This document shows positions 26,392-33,861 of a stretch of DNA of 49,026 bases, one piece after another. Both the position numbers and the translations under genes were made by a program. The notes below the pieces were generated by a model. That model was not told where the DNA came from and did no database searches. It saw nothing but the letters and a program-made list of their open reading frames with translations. Position 1 is the stretch's first letter; every line of letters begins with the position of its first letter. This stretch comes from Planctomycetaceae bacterium (GTDB lineage Bacteria > Planctomycetota > Planctomycetia > Planctomycetales > Planctomycetaceae): positions 1-49,026 of the forward strand of contig JABURQ010000204.1 in NCBI GenBank assembly GCA_014762625.1, given 5' to 3'.

Positions 26392-27777
26392 TCACCCCTC
26401 TCGCAATGCGTTCAGAATATCGACCATCGCTTCACGACCGTCCGCGAACAACATCAAGGTGTTGTCGGCGGCGAACAACGGATTCGGAACGCCGGCAAAA
26501 CCGGGGCTCAACGACCGCTTGACCACCACCACAGTCCGTGCTTTGTGGACTTCGAGAATCGGCATCCCGGAGATCGGGCTGTTCGGATCGTTTTGCGCGT
26601 CGGGGTTCACGACATCGTTCGCTCCCAAAACGATCACCACATCGGTCTGCTCGAACGTCGGATTGATGACGTCCATCTCTTTTAACTGCTCGTACGGAAT
26701 ATCGGCCTCCGCCAGCAACACGTTCATGTGCCCCGGCATCCGCCCCGCCACGGGATGGATACCGAACTCAATATTGATGTCGTGCTCGGTGAGATAGTCG
26801 CTGAGATCGCTGACGGCGTGTTGCGCCTGGGCGACCGCCATCCCGTAACCCGGAACGATCACCACCCGCGACGCGACTTCCAGCATCATGGCCACTTCGT
26901 CCGCCGACGTCGATTTCACGTTCGCGTAAACTTCGTCGGCATCGGCACCACCTCCACCGGAAGGTTGCAGTTTCCCGAACAGCACATTGGTGAGCGAACG
27001 ATTCATCGCCACGCACATGATCTGCGTCAGGATCAATCCCGACGCCCCGACCAGCGAGCCGGCGACAATCAGCAGATTGTTTTCCAGTACGAAACCGGTC
27101 GCCGCCGCAGCGAGACCCGAGTATGAATTCAATAACGCAATCACCACCGGCATATCGGCACCGCCGATGCTGATCACGAGAAACACGCCCAATCCCAAAG
27201 AGACCGCCACCATTAACCAGTAATATAAAATCGCGTGAGCCGGTTGTTGATAGATTAGAAAGGCGAACAGCAAACCCGCCAGCAACAGCCCCAGGTTGAG
27301 CAATTGCTGACCGCCGAAGCGGATATCTTTGATAAACTTGAGCCCTTGCAGTTTGGCGAACGCGATAATCGAACCCGTGAAGGTAACCGCCCCGATCAGT
27401 CCCGAGACGGCCGTGGCAATTAACACTGAGGAATCGGGCGACTGGTCGGAGACAATCATCAGATAAGCTCCCGCCACAAAAACGGAAGCGAGTCCTCCGA
27501 AACCATTAAACAACGCCACGAGTTGCGGCATCGCCGTCATTTCGATCGTAAAAGCGAGGTAACAACCCGCGGCAGCGCCGATCACCATACCGATGACGAT
27601 CAGCGTCCAGTCGAACTGTTCCGTCGCCATCAATGTGACGACCACCGCCAGCAGCATCGCCAGCGAGCCGAGTTTGTTACCGCGCACCGCTGTTCGAGGG
27701 TGCGTCAATCCTTTCAATCCGAAGATGAACAGGACGATCACGACCAGATAACAGAGGTCAATCCAGGTGGCGCTCAC
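26392..27777 (-). CDS. pntB: NAD(P) transhydrogenase subunit beta
   Basis: PntB forms most of the proton channel and the NADP(H)-binding domain III of the proton-translocating transhydrogenase, which makes NADPH from NADH using proton motive force. The 461-residue product has about nine membrane helices and then domain III with VIVPGYGMAVAQAQHAVSDL, EFGIHPVAGRMPGHMNVLLAEA, VVIVLGANDVVNPDA and VVVKRSLSPGFAGVPNPLF, all characteristic NADP-site motifs. The GTG start is supported by AGGAAGGG about 8 nt upstream. It begins 4 bp after the stop of pntAB. Confidence 0.96.
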   Translation of the reverse strand: MSATWIDLCYLVVIVLFIFGLKGLTHPRTAVRGNKLGSLAMLLAVVVTLMATEQFDWTLIVIGMVIGAAAGCYLAFTIEMTAMPQLVALFNGFGGLASVFVAGAYLMIVSDQSPDSSVLIATAVSGLIGAVTFTGSIIAFAKLQGLKFIKDIRFGGQQLLNLGLLLAGLLFAFLIYQQPAHAILYYWLMVAVSLGLGVFLVISIGGADMPVVIALLNSYSGLAAAATGFVLENNLLIVAGSLVGASGLILTQIMCVAMNRSLTNVLFGKLQPSGGGGADADEVYANVKSTSADEVAMMLEVASRVVIVPGYGMAVAQAQHAVSDLSDYLTEHDINIEFGIHPVAGRMPGHMNVLLAEADIPYEQLKEMDVINPTFEQTDVVIVLGANDVVNPDAQNDPNSPISGMPILEVHKARTVVVVKRSLSPGFAGVPNPLFAADNTLMLFADGREAMVDILNALREG

Positions 27778-27781
27778 GGAA

Positions 27782-28147
27782 TTAACCCTTCCTCTTGAAC
27801 ATGTCGAGCATGCGATGTGTCACCAGAAATCCGCCGACCACATTCATCGTCGCGAGGATAATCGCCAGCGTTCCGAAAATCCGAACCAGAAACGGTTCGT
27901 TCGCGAGCGCCGTCAACAATGCACCCACAAGAGTAATCCCCGAGATCGCGTTCGATCCGGACATCAGCGGCGTATGTAATGTGGGAGGAATTTTGGTGAT
28001 GATTTCGAAGCCGATAAAAACCGCCAGCACGAACACCGTCAGCAGTAAAATCAGGTGATTGCCGCCGCTGGTCGACATCGCCTCCTTGACGACTTCTTCC
28101 GCCGTCTGGGCGCCTTCGGCGAGAATCAGGAATTGAGACAGATTCAC
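27782..28147 (-). CDS. pntAB: NAD(P) transhydrogenase subunit alpha, membrane part
   Basis: In many bacteria the alpha subunit is split; this 121-residue piece carries the alpha membrane helices (domain II). It contains GNHLILLLTVFVLAVFIGFEII, then TPLMSGSNAISGITLVGAL, a highly conserved stretch, and ILATMNVVGGFLVTHRML. It starts at a GTG that overlaps the pntAA stop as GTGA, so the two are translationally coupled. It associates with PntB in the membrane and with the soluble PntAA. Confidence 0.95.
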   Translation of the reverse strand: MNLSQFLILAEGAQTAEEVVKEAMSTSGGNHLILLLTVFVLAVFIGFEIITKIPPTLHTPLMSGSNAISGITLVGALLTALANEPFLVRIFGTLAIILATMNVVGGFLVTHRMLDMFKRKG

Positions 28148-29448
28148 GATTGAGCCTCCTCATCGCTGGATGTTTCGGAGCTTTCCTCTGCAGGCGTGTC
28201 TGATGCGGCTTGTTCCGCAGACGCTTCGGCTTCCGGAGCAGAAGCCTCTTCCTCCGGTTCGGGAGGAGTGAGCGATTCCAGTCCGAGCGCCTCGCGGATG
28301 CGGTCATTAACGACGTCGCCGTTTTGGGTCAGCAAGGTATCGCGGATGATTTCATCCGATAGATCCGGATCGTTGAGACCGGTTTTCTGAAGATGCAGTA
28401 AGAATGTCTGTACGTTTTTCGAATACATTTCACTAGCGTGATAGGGGACCTGAGCCGGCAGGTTGACGGGACCGATAATCTTAACGCCGTTGACATCCAC
28501 CGTTTCGCCCGGCTTCGTCAATTCGCAGTTCCCGCCTCGTTCAGCAGCCAGATCGATCAGCACGGACCCCGGCTTCAGTGCCGTCACCATATCTTCGGTC
28601 ACCAGAATCGGTGCCTTGCGTCCGGGGATGGCGGCGGTGGTAATCACGACGTCGCTCTCGGCGATCACTTTCTTCATCGCTTCGCGTTGTTTCCGGAGGA
28701 ACTCTTCCCCCATCTCCTTCGCGTAGCCCCCTTTTCCTTCCGCCTGTTCCGTTTCGAGGTCGAGCTCGACAAACTTTCCGCCCACCGATTCAACCTGTTC
28801 CTTCACCACGGGGCGAACGTCGTAAGCGTAAACAACCGCCCCCAGACGTTTGGCGGTCGCAATCGCCTGCAAACCGGCAACTCCCGCCCCCATCACGAAC
28901 ACGCGTGCCGGCATCAACCTTCCCGCAGCCGTCATCATCATCGGAAACATGCGGGGAAGCTCGTTCGCCGCCAGCAACACCAGCTTGTATCCCGCGACCG
29001 TTGCCATCGACGACAGGACATCCATACTTTGAGCGCGCGTGATCCGGGGAAGCAGTTCGAGCGAATACGCATCGACCTTTTTTTCAGCCAGTCTGGTGAT
29101 TTCTTCGGGATGGCTGAGCGGATCGAGATGACCGATCAGCACCTGATCCGGTTTGAGGCGGTCCAGATCGTTCTCGTCGGCGTTGAGGTTCGCCCCCCCG
29201 GCGCGAACGACGGCAATCACATCCGCCTTCGCATAAATTTCATCGCGGGAGGCGACGATTGTCGCCCCTGCGCTGGTATATTCTTCGTCGGTGAATCCCG
29301 CCGCAAAGCCGGCCCCCTGTTGCACGTGCAGTTGGAACCCTGCTTTCGCCAGCGGTTTCACGGCTGCCGGGACGAGCGCGACCCGCGTTTCTCCCGGGAA
29401 TGTTTCAGACGGGACGCCAATTGTCAGTTGTGTTTCATCCGCAGACAT
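28144..29448 (-). CDS. pntAA: NAD(P) transhydrogenase subunit alpha, soluble NAD(H) domain
   Basis: This is domain I of the transhydrogenase and binds NAD(H) in the cytoplasm. The protein begins with IGVPSETFPGETRVALVPAA and has a Rossmann region with RVFVMGAGVAGLQAIATAKRLGA, the VVITTAAIPGRKAP mobile loop and DLAAERGGNCE. It ends in an unusual low-complexity acidic tail rich in Glu, Ala and Ser (about residues 393-434) after the IREALGLE region, longer than the short linker expected before the membrane part. It is first in the operon pntAA-pntAB-pntB-coaX. No strong ribosome-binding site precedes the ATG. Confidence 0.95.
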   Translation of the reverse strand: MSADETQLTIGVPSETFPGETRVALVPAAVKPLAKAGFQLHVQQGAGFAAGFTDEEYTSAGATIVASRDEIYAKADVIAVVRAGGANLNADENDLDRLKPDQVLIGHLDPLSHPEEITRLAEKKVDAYSLELLPRITRAQSMDVLSSMATVAGYKLVLLAANELPRMFPMMMTAAGRLMPARVFVMGAGVAGLQAIATAKRLGAVVYAYDVRPVVKEQVESVGGKFVELDLETEQAEGKGGYAKEMGEEFLRKQREAMKKVIAESDVVITTAAIPGRKAPILVTEDMVTALKPGSVLIDLAAERGGNCELTKPGETVDVNGVKIIGPVNLPAQVPYHASEMYSKNVQTFLLHLQKTGLNDPDLSDEIIRDTLLTQNGDVVNDRIREALGLESLTPPEPEEEASAPEAEASAEQAASDTPAEESSETSSDEEAQS

Positions 29449-29577
29449 CTATAAGACCGATCTGTCACACACGGAACTGAATAATTTATCTGGCACTATA
29501 TATAACGGATCGTGTGCTGCTTCTCCAGCGACTGCCGGGTAAGCCTGAGGTAAGTCTCTCACGTGCGGCCCACTCGA

Positions 29578-30984
29578 TCAGGGAAACTTCAGTTCCTGTT
29601 CCCGCGTCTGCACGTCCCACTGGTGCTTGTAGATCTGGTTCTTCCGCCAGCGATCTCCTTCCACCCATTTGGGAGGAGACAGCTCTTTCTCCCAGAGACT
29701 CAAAGTCGACATCAGCTCAGACACGATTTCGGGACGATCGGCCAGACGGTTCGTTCGCTCCCCCGGATCGTCGTCCAGATTTACTAACGCGACCGGTTCA
29801 CCCTCGATGCGGATCAGTTTCCAGGGCCCCTTCCGAACTGCCGCCGCAACACCCCGACGCCAAAACAACAACTCGTGCGGCGATCCCGCTTTCTCGTTGC
29901 GAAGGTACGGCAGCAGGTTCACGCCATCGAGGTTCCTCGGGTAAGTCGAAGGGCGGGCCTCAATGGCGGCGAGAGCTGTCGGCAGAAGATCGAGCGCACT
30001 GACCGGTCGATCGTACGTCGCTCCGGCGGGCAGATGACCGGGCCAGCGCATCAAGAGCGGAACCCGAATGCCTCCCTCCCACTTCGATCCTTTTCGACCA
30101 CGATAGGGACCGTTGTCCGACGAGTTATTGGTGGCACCGCCGTTATCGTTCACCAGCATCACCAGCGTGTTCCGTTCGATTCCCTGTTCCTTCAGTTCGG
30201 CCAGTATCCGTCCGACTGCATCATCGAGCGTTTTCGTCATCGCCGCGTAAGACCGGCGTGCTTTTGATTCGATGTCGCTGAACTGCTGCAGGTCGGCCTC
30301 TTTCGCATGCATGGGCGTATGGACGGCGTTAAACGACAGATAAATCATCCACGGATACGGAAACGTCTCGTTGATGAACTCCGTCGTCGCGTCGGTGAGG
30401 TCGTCGGTTAAATAAGTGATCGAGGACTCCGGCACGGTGAACTCATTCAGATGCATCACCCAGCCCGGATTGATGTTTTTCTTCTCGACGGAGAAATAAC
30501 TGCGACTCCCGCCCAGAAAACCGTAAAACTCATCGAAGCCCTGCTTGCGGGGATGAAATTGCGGAGCCAGACCCATATGCCACTTCCCGACGGCGAAGGT
30601 CCGATAACCTTCCTTCCGGAACGCTTCTCCGATCGTGATCTCGTCGGGAGCGAGTCCCATATCGTCTTTGGTGAATCCCGGTTGCGGTTGAGAAGGACCG
30701 TTGAATTCGTGTCCGAACCGCTGTTGATATCGGCCCGTCAGAATCCCGGCCCGCGAAGGACAACAGACCGACGCCGAAACGTACGCCTGTGTGAATTTCA
30801 CACCATCCCGAGCGAGAGAATCGATGTGCGGTGTGGGAATCTCTTTGCCGCCGTAGCATCCGAAGTCGGCGTAGCCGGCATCATCGGTGACGATCAGCAG
30901 TACATTGGTCCGGAAGTCCTGAGCGGCAGCGAAGCCAAAGGTAGTGCCCAGCAAAATCGCACAAGAGATGAAGGCTCGGATCAT
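29578..30984 (-). CDS. Exported sulfatase, Cys-type
   Basis: The product hydrolyses sulfate esters, probably of algal polysaccharides as in other planctomycetes, but the exact substrate cannot be read from sequence. The start at 30984 (MIRAFISCAILLG) gives a clean signal peptide ending FAAAQ and avoids overlap with the upstream gene. Metal ligands Asp34-Asp35 in LLIVTDDAGYAD and the sulfatase signature C-C-P-S-R (74-78) are present, so Cys74 should be converted to formylglycine. GKWHMG, LVNDNGG, RGRKGSKWEGGIRVPLLMRWPGH and a C-terminal substrate-side domain follow. Length 468 is typical. It lies 7 bp after the 374-residue exported gene, so they are co-transcribed. No formylglycine-generating enzyme gene is in the window. 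Confidence 0.93.
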   Translation of the reverse strand: MIRAFISCAILLGTTFGFAAAQDFRTNVLLIVTDDAGYADFGCYGGKEIPTPHIDSLARDGVKFTQAYVSASVCCPSRAGILTGRYQQRFGHEFNGPSQPQPGFTKDDMGLAPDEITIGEAFRKEGYRTFAVGKWHMGLAPQFHPRKQGFDEFYGFLGGSRSYFSVEKKNINPGWVMHLNEFTVPESSITYLTDDLTDATTEFINETFPYPWMIYLSFNAVHTPMHAKEADLQQFSDIESKARRSYAAMTKTLDDAVGRILAELKEQGIERNTLVMLVNDNGGATNNSSDNGPYRGRKGSKWEGGIRVPLLMRWPGHLPAGATYDRPVSALDLLPTALAAIEARPSTYPRNLDGVNLLPYLRNEKAGSPHELLFWRRGVAAAVRKGPWKLIRIEGEPVALVNLDDDPGERTNRLADRPEIVSELMSTLSLWEKELSPPKWVEGDRWRKNQIYKHQWDVQTREQELKFP

Positions 30985-30991
30985 CGCAGGT

Positions 30992-32098
30992 CTATTTTCG
31001 TTCCAGGGCGTTGAGGACCGCATCGCGCGGCTTCACCAGACAAAACCCTCGCCCCGCTTCATCGACGCGCAGATCGTGAGTCATCTTGTGTTGGCTCAAA
31101 GCCGCTTTGAGAATCAGACTCCAGTTTCGTTTGCGGGGAGGGTGGTCGATTTTGGTCTCTTCCAACTCAATTCCCACCTTGCGGATGTTGTAGGTATCGA
31201 AGACGACCGAAGTCTCCGTCTGCACGGAAATCGCCTGAGCCACGTCGAGCAACGGCGCCTGGACCAGATTGACTTCCGTGATCTTCAGAAACTTACCGAA
31301 CACAAAGTCAGGGGACTGTTGCAATTCCCAACCCAGCGGCCAGAGATTTTTCCCTTTCTCGATCGGATCGATGGCAAGCTCGATTGAGCCTTGCGGAGTC
31401 CGCGACGGCCAGAATCCGTATCCGAAATGTCGTAACACAATCGCTAATGCCGAGCCCTGCGACATGCCCTGCGTCCGTTGCCATTCGGGAAACGTGAGTT
31501 CCTGCTGCTCTTTCTTCCGCGATTCGGTCGCTTCCAACGTCCATCGATAAGGGTATTCTTCCGGAGCCGGGATCGCGGCCAGGCATTCGTCGAGCGTCTT
31601 CCCGGAAAGATCGACTTCTACTGGTTTGGAGAGCGATTTAAAGATGGCTTCAAATTGAGTTTGTGACAATCCCCAGACCGGTTTCTCCTCGGGAGAGCCT
31701 TGTGCGCCGAATGATTTCAATTCCCGCAGCCACTCGACGAGTTGTTTGACCTGATTCTGATTAAAGGAACGTTTGGGAAAAATCAGTTCGCCGCGGCGGT
31801 TCAATCCCCCCACCAGTTTCACCACCCGCGTACGCCCCGACATTTTCTCGCTCACTTCGGGATCCTGCTGAAATTGAATCGAGCGCACTTGAACCGAGTA
31901 GCCGTGCTTGGCGAGTTCCCGACTCCAATACTGGCTTTTCTGAATTGCGGCGCGGTCCGCGATAATTTTGAAATCGATGATCGTCGTCCGTGGGACGACT
32001 TTGCCGTCCTGGACCAGCTTTTCTGTCTGCGCGTGCAGTAAACTTCCTGACGCAATCGCCAGGAATAGGGTGAACATCATCAATCGAAGCCGGAACAT
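30992..32098 (-). CDS. Exported hypothetical protein with secretin/TonB short-domain-like C-terminus
   Basis: GGAGG lies five bases before this ATG, the second of two adjacent ATGs, which gives MFRLRLMMFTLFLAIASG as a signal peptide. The middle part has VEVDLSGKTLDECLAAIP and a Trp-rich region around FGYGFWPSRTPQG. The last 110 residues contain VNLVQAPLLDVAQAISVQT, VVFDTYNI and WSLILKAALSQHKM; this beta-alpha-beta pattern (short-lived strand, helix, tolerated peptide in a small domain) recalls the N-terminal short domains of secretins and TonB receptors that planctomycetes place in other exported proteins. The family is not firmly named. It precedes the sulfatase by 7 bp. Confidence 0.75.
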   Translation of the reverse strand: MFRLRLMMFTLFLAIASGSLLHAQTEKLVQDGKVVPRTTIIDFKIIADRAAIQKSQYWSRELAKHGYSVQVRSIQFQQDPEVSEKMSGRTRVVKLVGGLNRRGELIFPKRSFNQNQVKQLVEWLRELKSFGAQGSPEEKPVWGLSQTQFEAIFKSLSKPVEVDLSGKTLDECLAAIPAPEEYPYRWTLEATESRKKEQQELTFPEWQRTQGMSQGSALAIVLRHFGYGFWPSRTPQGSIELAIDPIEKGKNLWPLGWELQQSPDFVFGKFLKITEVNLVQAPLLDVAQAISVQTETSVVFDTYNIRKVGIELEETKIDHPPRKRNWSLILKAALSQHKMTHDLRVDEAGRGFCLVKPRDAVLNALERK

Positions 32099-32196
32099 CA
32101 TTTCCTCCGTTAGCAATCTAGAGTCTCTTCAGGTTAGCAGATTTCCGAGAACGCCGCATCGTCCATTCCCCGAGCGGGAATTTCACGTTTTGTGCT

Positions 32197-32225
32197 TTGA
32201 AACCGACTTGCCGTGGATATATTAA
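32197..32225 (+). promoter_or_regulatory. Candidate promoter for the thioredoxin/PDZ gene
   Basis: TTGAAA (32197-32202) and TATTAA (32220-32225) are separated by exactly 17 bp and lie 48 bp before the ATG at 32274. This is the best sigma70-like match in the window. Confidence 0.45.
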
Positions 32226-32273
32226 GAGGATGCGACTGTTCGTTTCCGTCTCTTTCAGCGCGAGGAACTTCTG

Positions 32274-33575
32274 ATGAAACGCTCTATTCTCTTAGCGATG
32301 CTTTTTTCCCTCTTTGTTGGGCCGATGGTTCAGGCCCAGGAAGAGTTACGCGAACGACTGAACGACGAGAACGGGGTTCGTACCGATGTCTGGGTTTACA
32401 ACGACATCGCCGCCGCCCGCGAACAGGCGCGTAAAGAGAACAAGCCGGTCTTCGTGACGTTCCGCTGCGTCCCGTGCAAGGCGTGTGAAGCGTTTGATGC
32501 CGACGTCGCCAAAGGGAGTGACGAGATCCGGAAAATTGCTAAAGAGAAATTCATTTCCGTTCGCCAGGTCGAGATGAAAGGGGTCGATCTGTCGCTGTTT
32601 CAATTCGATCACGATTTGAACTGGGCGGCGATGTTCATCAACGCCGACGGCACAATTTACGCTCGCTACGGAACCCAATCGTCGGAAGGCCCCGATGCGT
32701 ATAACTCGATCAAAGGCTTACTGGCGACGATGGAACGAGTCCTCGAACTGCACGAGAATTATCCCGCGAATAAATCACTCCTCGAAGGAAAACGCGGCAA
32801 TCGGAAAATCCAATCCGCCTTCAATCTCCCCGGCCTGCAAAACCCAGCCAAATATCGCGGCGAAACAACCCGCAAAAACTGCATCCACTGTCACAACATC
32901 CACGACGCCGAAAACATGCACGCCCAGAAAAACGGTGACCTCGATCATGACCTGTTGTGGCGATTCCCGCTTCCGGATCAAACGGGTCTGATGATCGATC
33001 GCCAGGACGGCGTCACCGTCTCCAAAGTGAAATCAGGCTCTCCCGCCGACGAAGCCGGTTTCCAGGCGGGTGAAAAAATTCTGAGGATGAACGGGCAGGC
33101 GATCACCTCCATCGCCGACATGCAATGGGTGCTCCATCACCTCCCCAACGAGGACACGACCGTTGAGGTGGAAGGAAGCCGCTCGGGTATCAAAACCGTT
33201 TCTCTTGATAAGGGTTGGAAAGAATACGATGTTTCCTGGCGGGGTTCGATGTGGTCGGTCTCTCCCAAGCTGCGCGTCTGGATGCCGATTCTCGCCTCGG
33301 CTCAACGAAAGAAACTGGGAATTGACGACGAGAACACCGCCCTGGAGGTCAAATGGATCAATCAGGGTTCGGAAGGAGGCAAGGGAGCCTACAATTCAGG
33401 ACTTCGGCTGAACGACATCGTGATCGCCATGGAAGGGAAGCCCCTGAAAGATGGTATGGACCCGAAACAATTCAATACCTACATCAAACTGAACTACAAG
33501 GTCGGCGACACTCTCCCCATCACCGTCATTCGCAATGGGAAGAAAATGGATCTCGACATCAAGCTGGTGGAGTGA
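32274..33575 (+). CDS. Exported thioredoxin-like / CxxCH / double-PDZ protein
   Basis: The 433-residue product starts with a signal peptide (about 1-22, ending QAQ). Residues 35-165 form a thioredoxin-like domain with KPVFVTFRCVPCKACEAFD, giving Cys65, Cys68 and Cys71 (CxxC plus one more). Then comes NCIHCHNIH with C203-X2-C206-H207, a c-type haem-attachment motif, which in an exported protein could really bind haem. Two PDZ domains follow: one from about 238 with VSKVKSGSPADEAGFQAGEKIL, and one from about 345 with WINQGSEGG...NSGLRLNDIVIAMEG. AGGA is 8 nt before the ATG. Planctomycetes have related thioredoxin-PDZ proteins of unknown role; redox sensing or metal/haem handling is an inference. 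Its last 17 bp overlap the convergent Fur-like gene. Confidence 0.85.
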   Translation: MKRSILLAMLFSLFVGPMVQAQEELRERLNDENGVRTDVWVYNDIAAAREQARKENKPVFVTFRCVPCKACEAFDADVAKGSDEIRKIAKEKFISVRQVEMKGVDLSLFQFDHDLNWAAMFINADGTIYARYGTQSSEGPDAYNSIKGLLATMERVLELHENYPANKSLLEGKRGNRKIQSAFNLPGLQNPAKYRGETTRKNCIHCHNIHDAENMHAQKNGDLDHDLLWRFPLPDQTGLMIDRQDGVTVSKVKSGSPADEAGFQAGEKILRMNGQAITSIADMQWVLHHLPNEDTTVEVEGSRSGIKTVSLDKGWKEYDVSWRGSMWSVSPKLRVWMPILASAQRKKLGIDDENTALEVKWINQGSEGGKGAYNSGLRLNDIVIAMEGKPLKDGMDPKQFNTYIKLNYKVGDTLPITVIRNGKKMDLDIKLVE

Positions 33576-33825
33576 AGTCGTTGTCGGGGTCTTCAGTAAA
33601 TTGAACAAGCTTTGATTCTTCGAGGAGCTGCATGATCCGCACAACGGACGAGCGTGACAAACGATTTTGTTCTGCTTGAGTCCAAAGCCGTTCGCGGAAT
33701 TCTTTTTTGTTGATGGGTTCTGTGGATGCGAACGCGGCTTCTGCAACAAACTGACGTTCCCGCGTCATGCGTTTACCGCGACTGATCATGTACCGTTCGA
33801 ATTGTGCCATTCGAAAATCGTCCAT
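33559..33825 (-). CDS. Fur-family N-terminal winged-helix protein, truncated form
   Basis: The 88-residue product resembles the DNA-binding domain of Fur/Zur regulators: FERYMISRGKRMTRERQFVAEAAFAS matches the first helices (R-G-x-R-x-T-x-x-R spacing), and RLSRSSVVRIMQLLEESKLVQF matches the recognition helix and wing start. The dimerisation and metal-binding C-domain (HHHxH, CxxC) is absent, so it cannot sense metal in the usual way. It may be a stand-alone DNA-binding protein. The start is uncertain; an ATG five codons downstream would also work. It follows the GH15-like gene by 36 bp on the same strand and overlaps the convergent PDZ gene by 17 bp. Confidence 0.7.
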   Translation of the reverse strand: MDDFRMAQFERYMISRGKRMTRERQFVAEAAFASTEPINKKEFRERLWTQAEQNRLSRSSVVRIMQLLEESKLVQFTEDPDNDFTPPA

Positions 33826-33861
33826 GAAGACCAGCTTACGGCATGAGAATGGGCAGGGCTA

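Noticed and set aside
28438-29454. 338-codon open frame opposite pntAA
   Set aside because: Antisense shadow of a certain gene; His/Arg-rich artificial composition.
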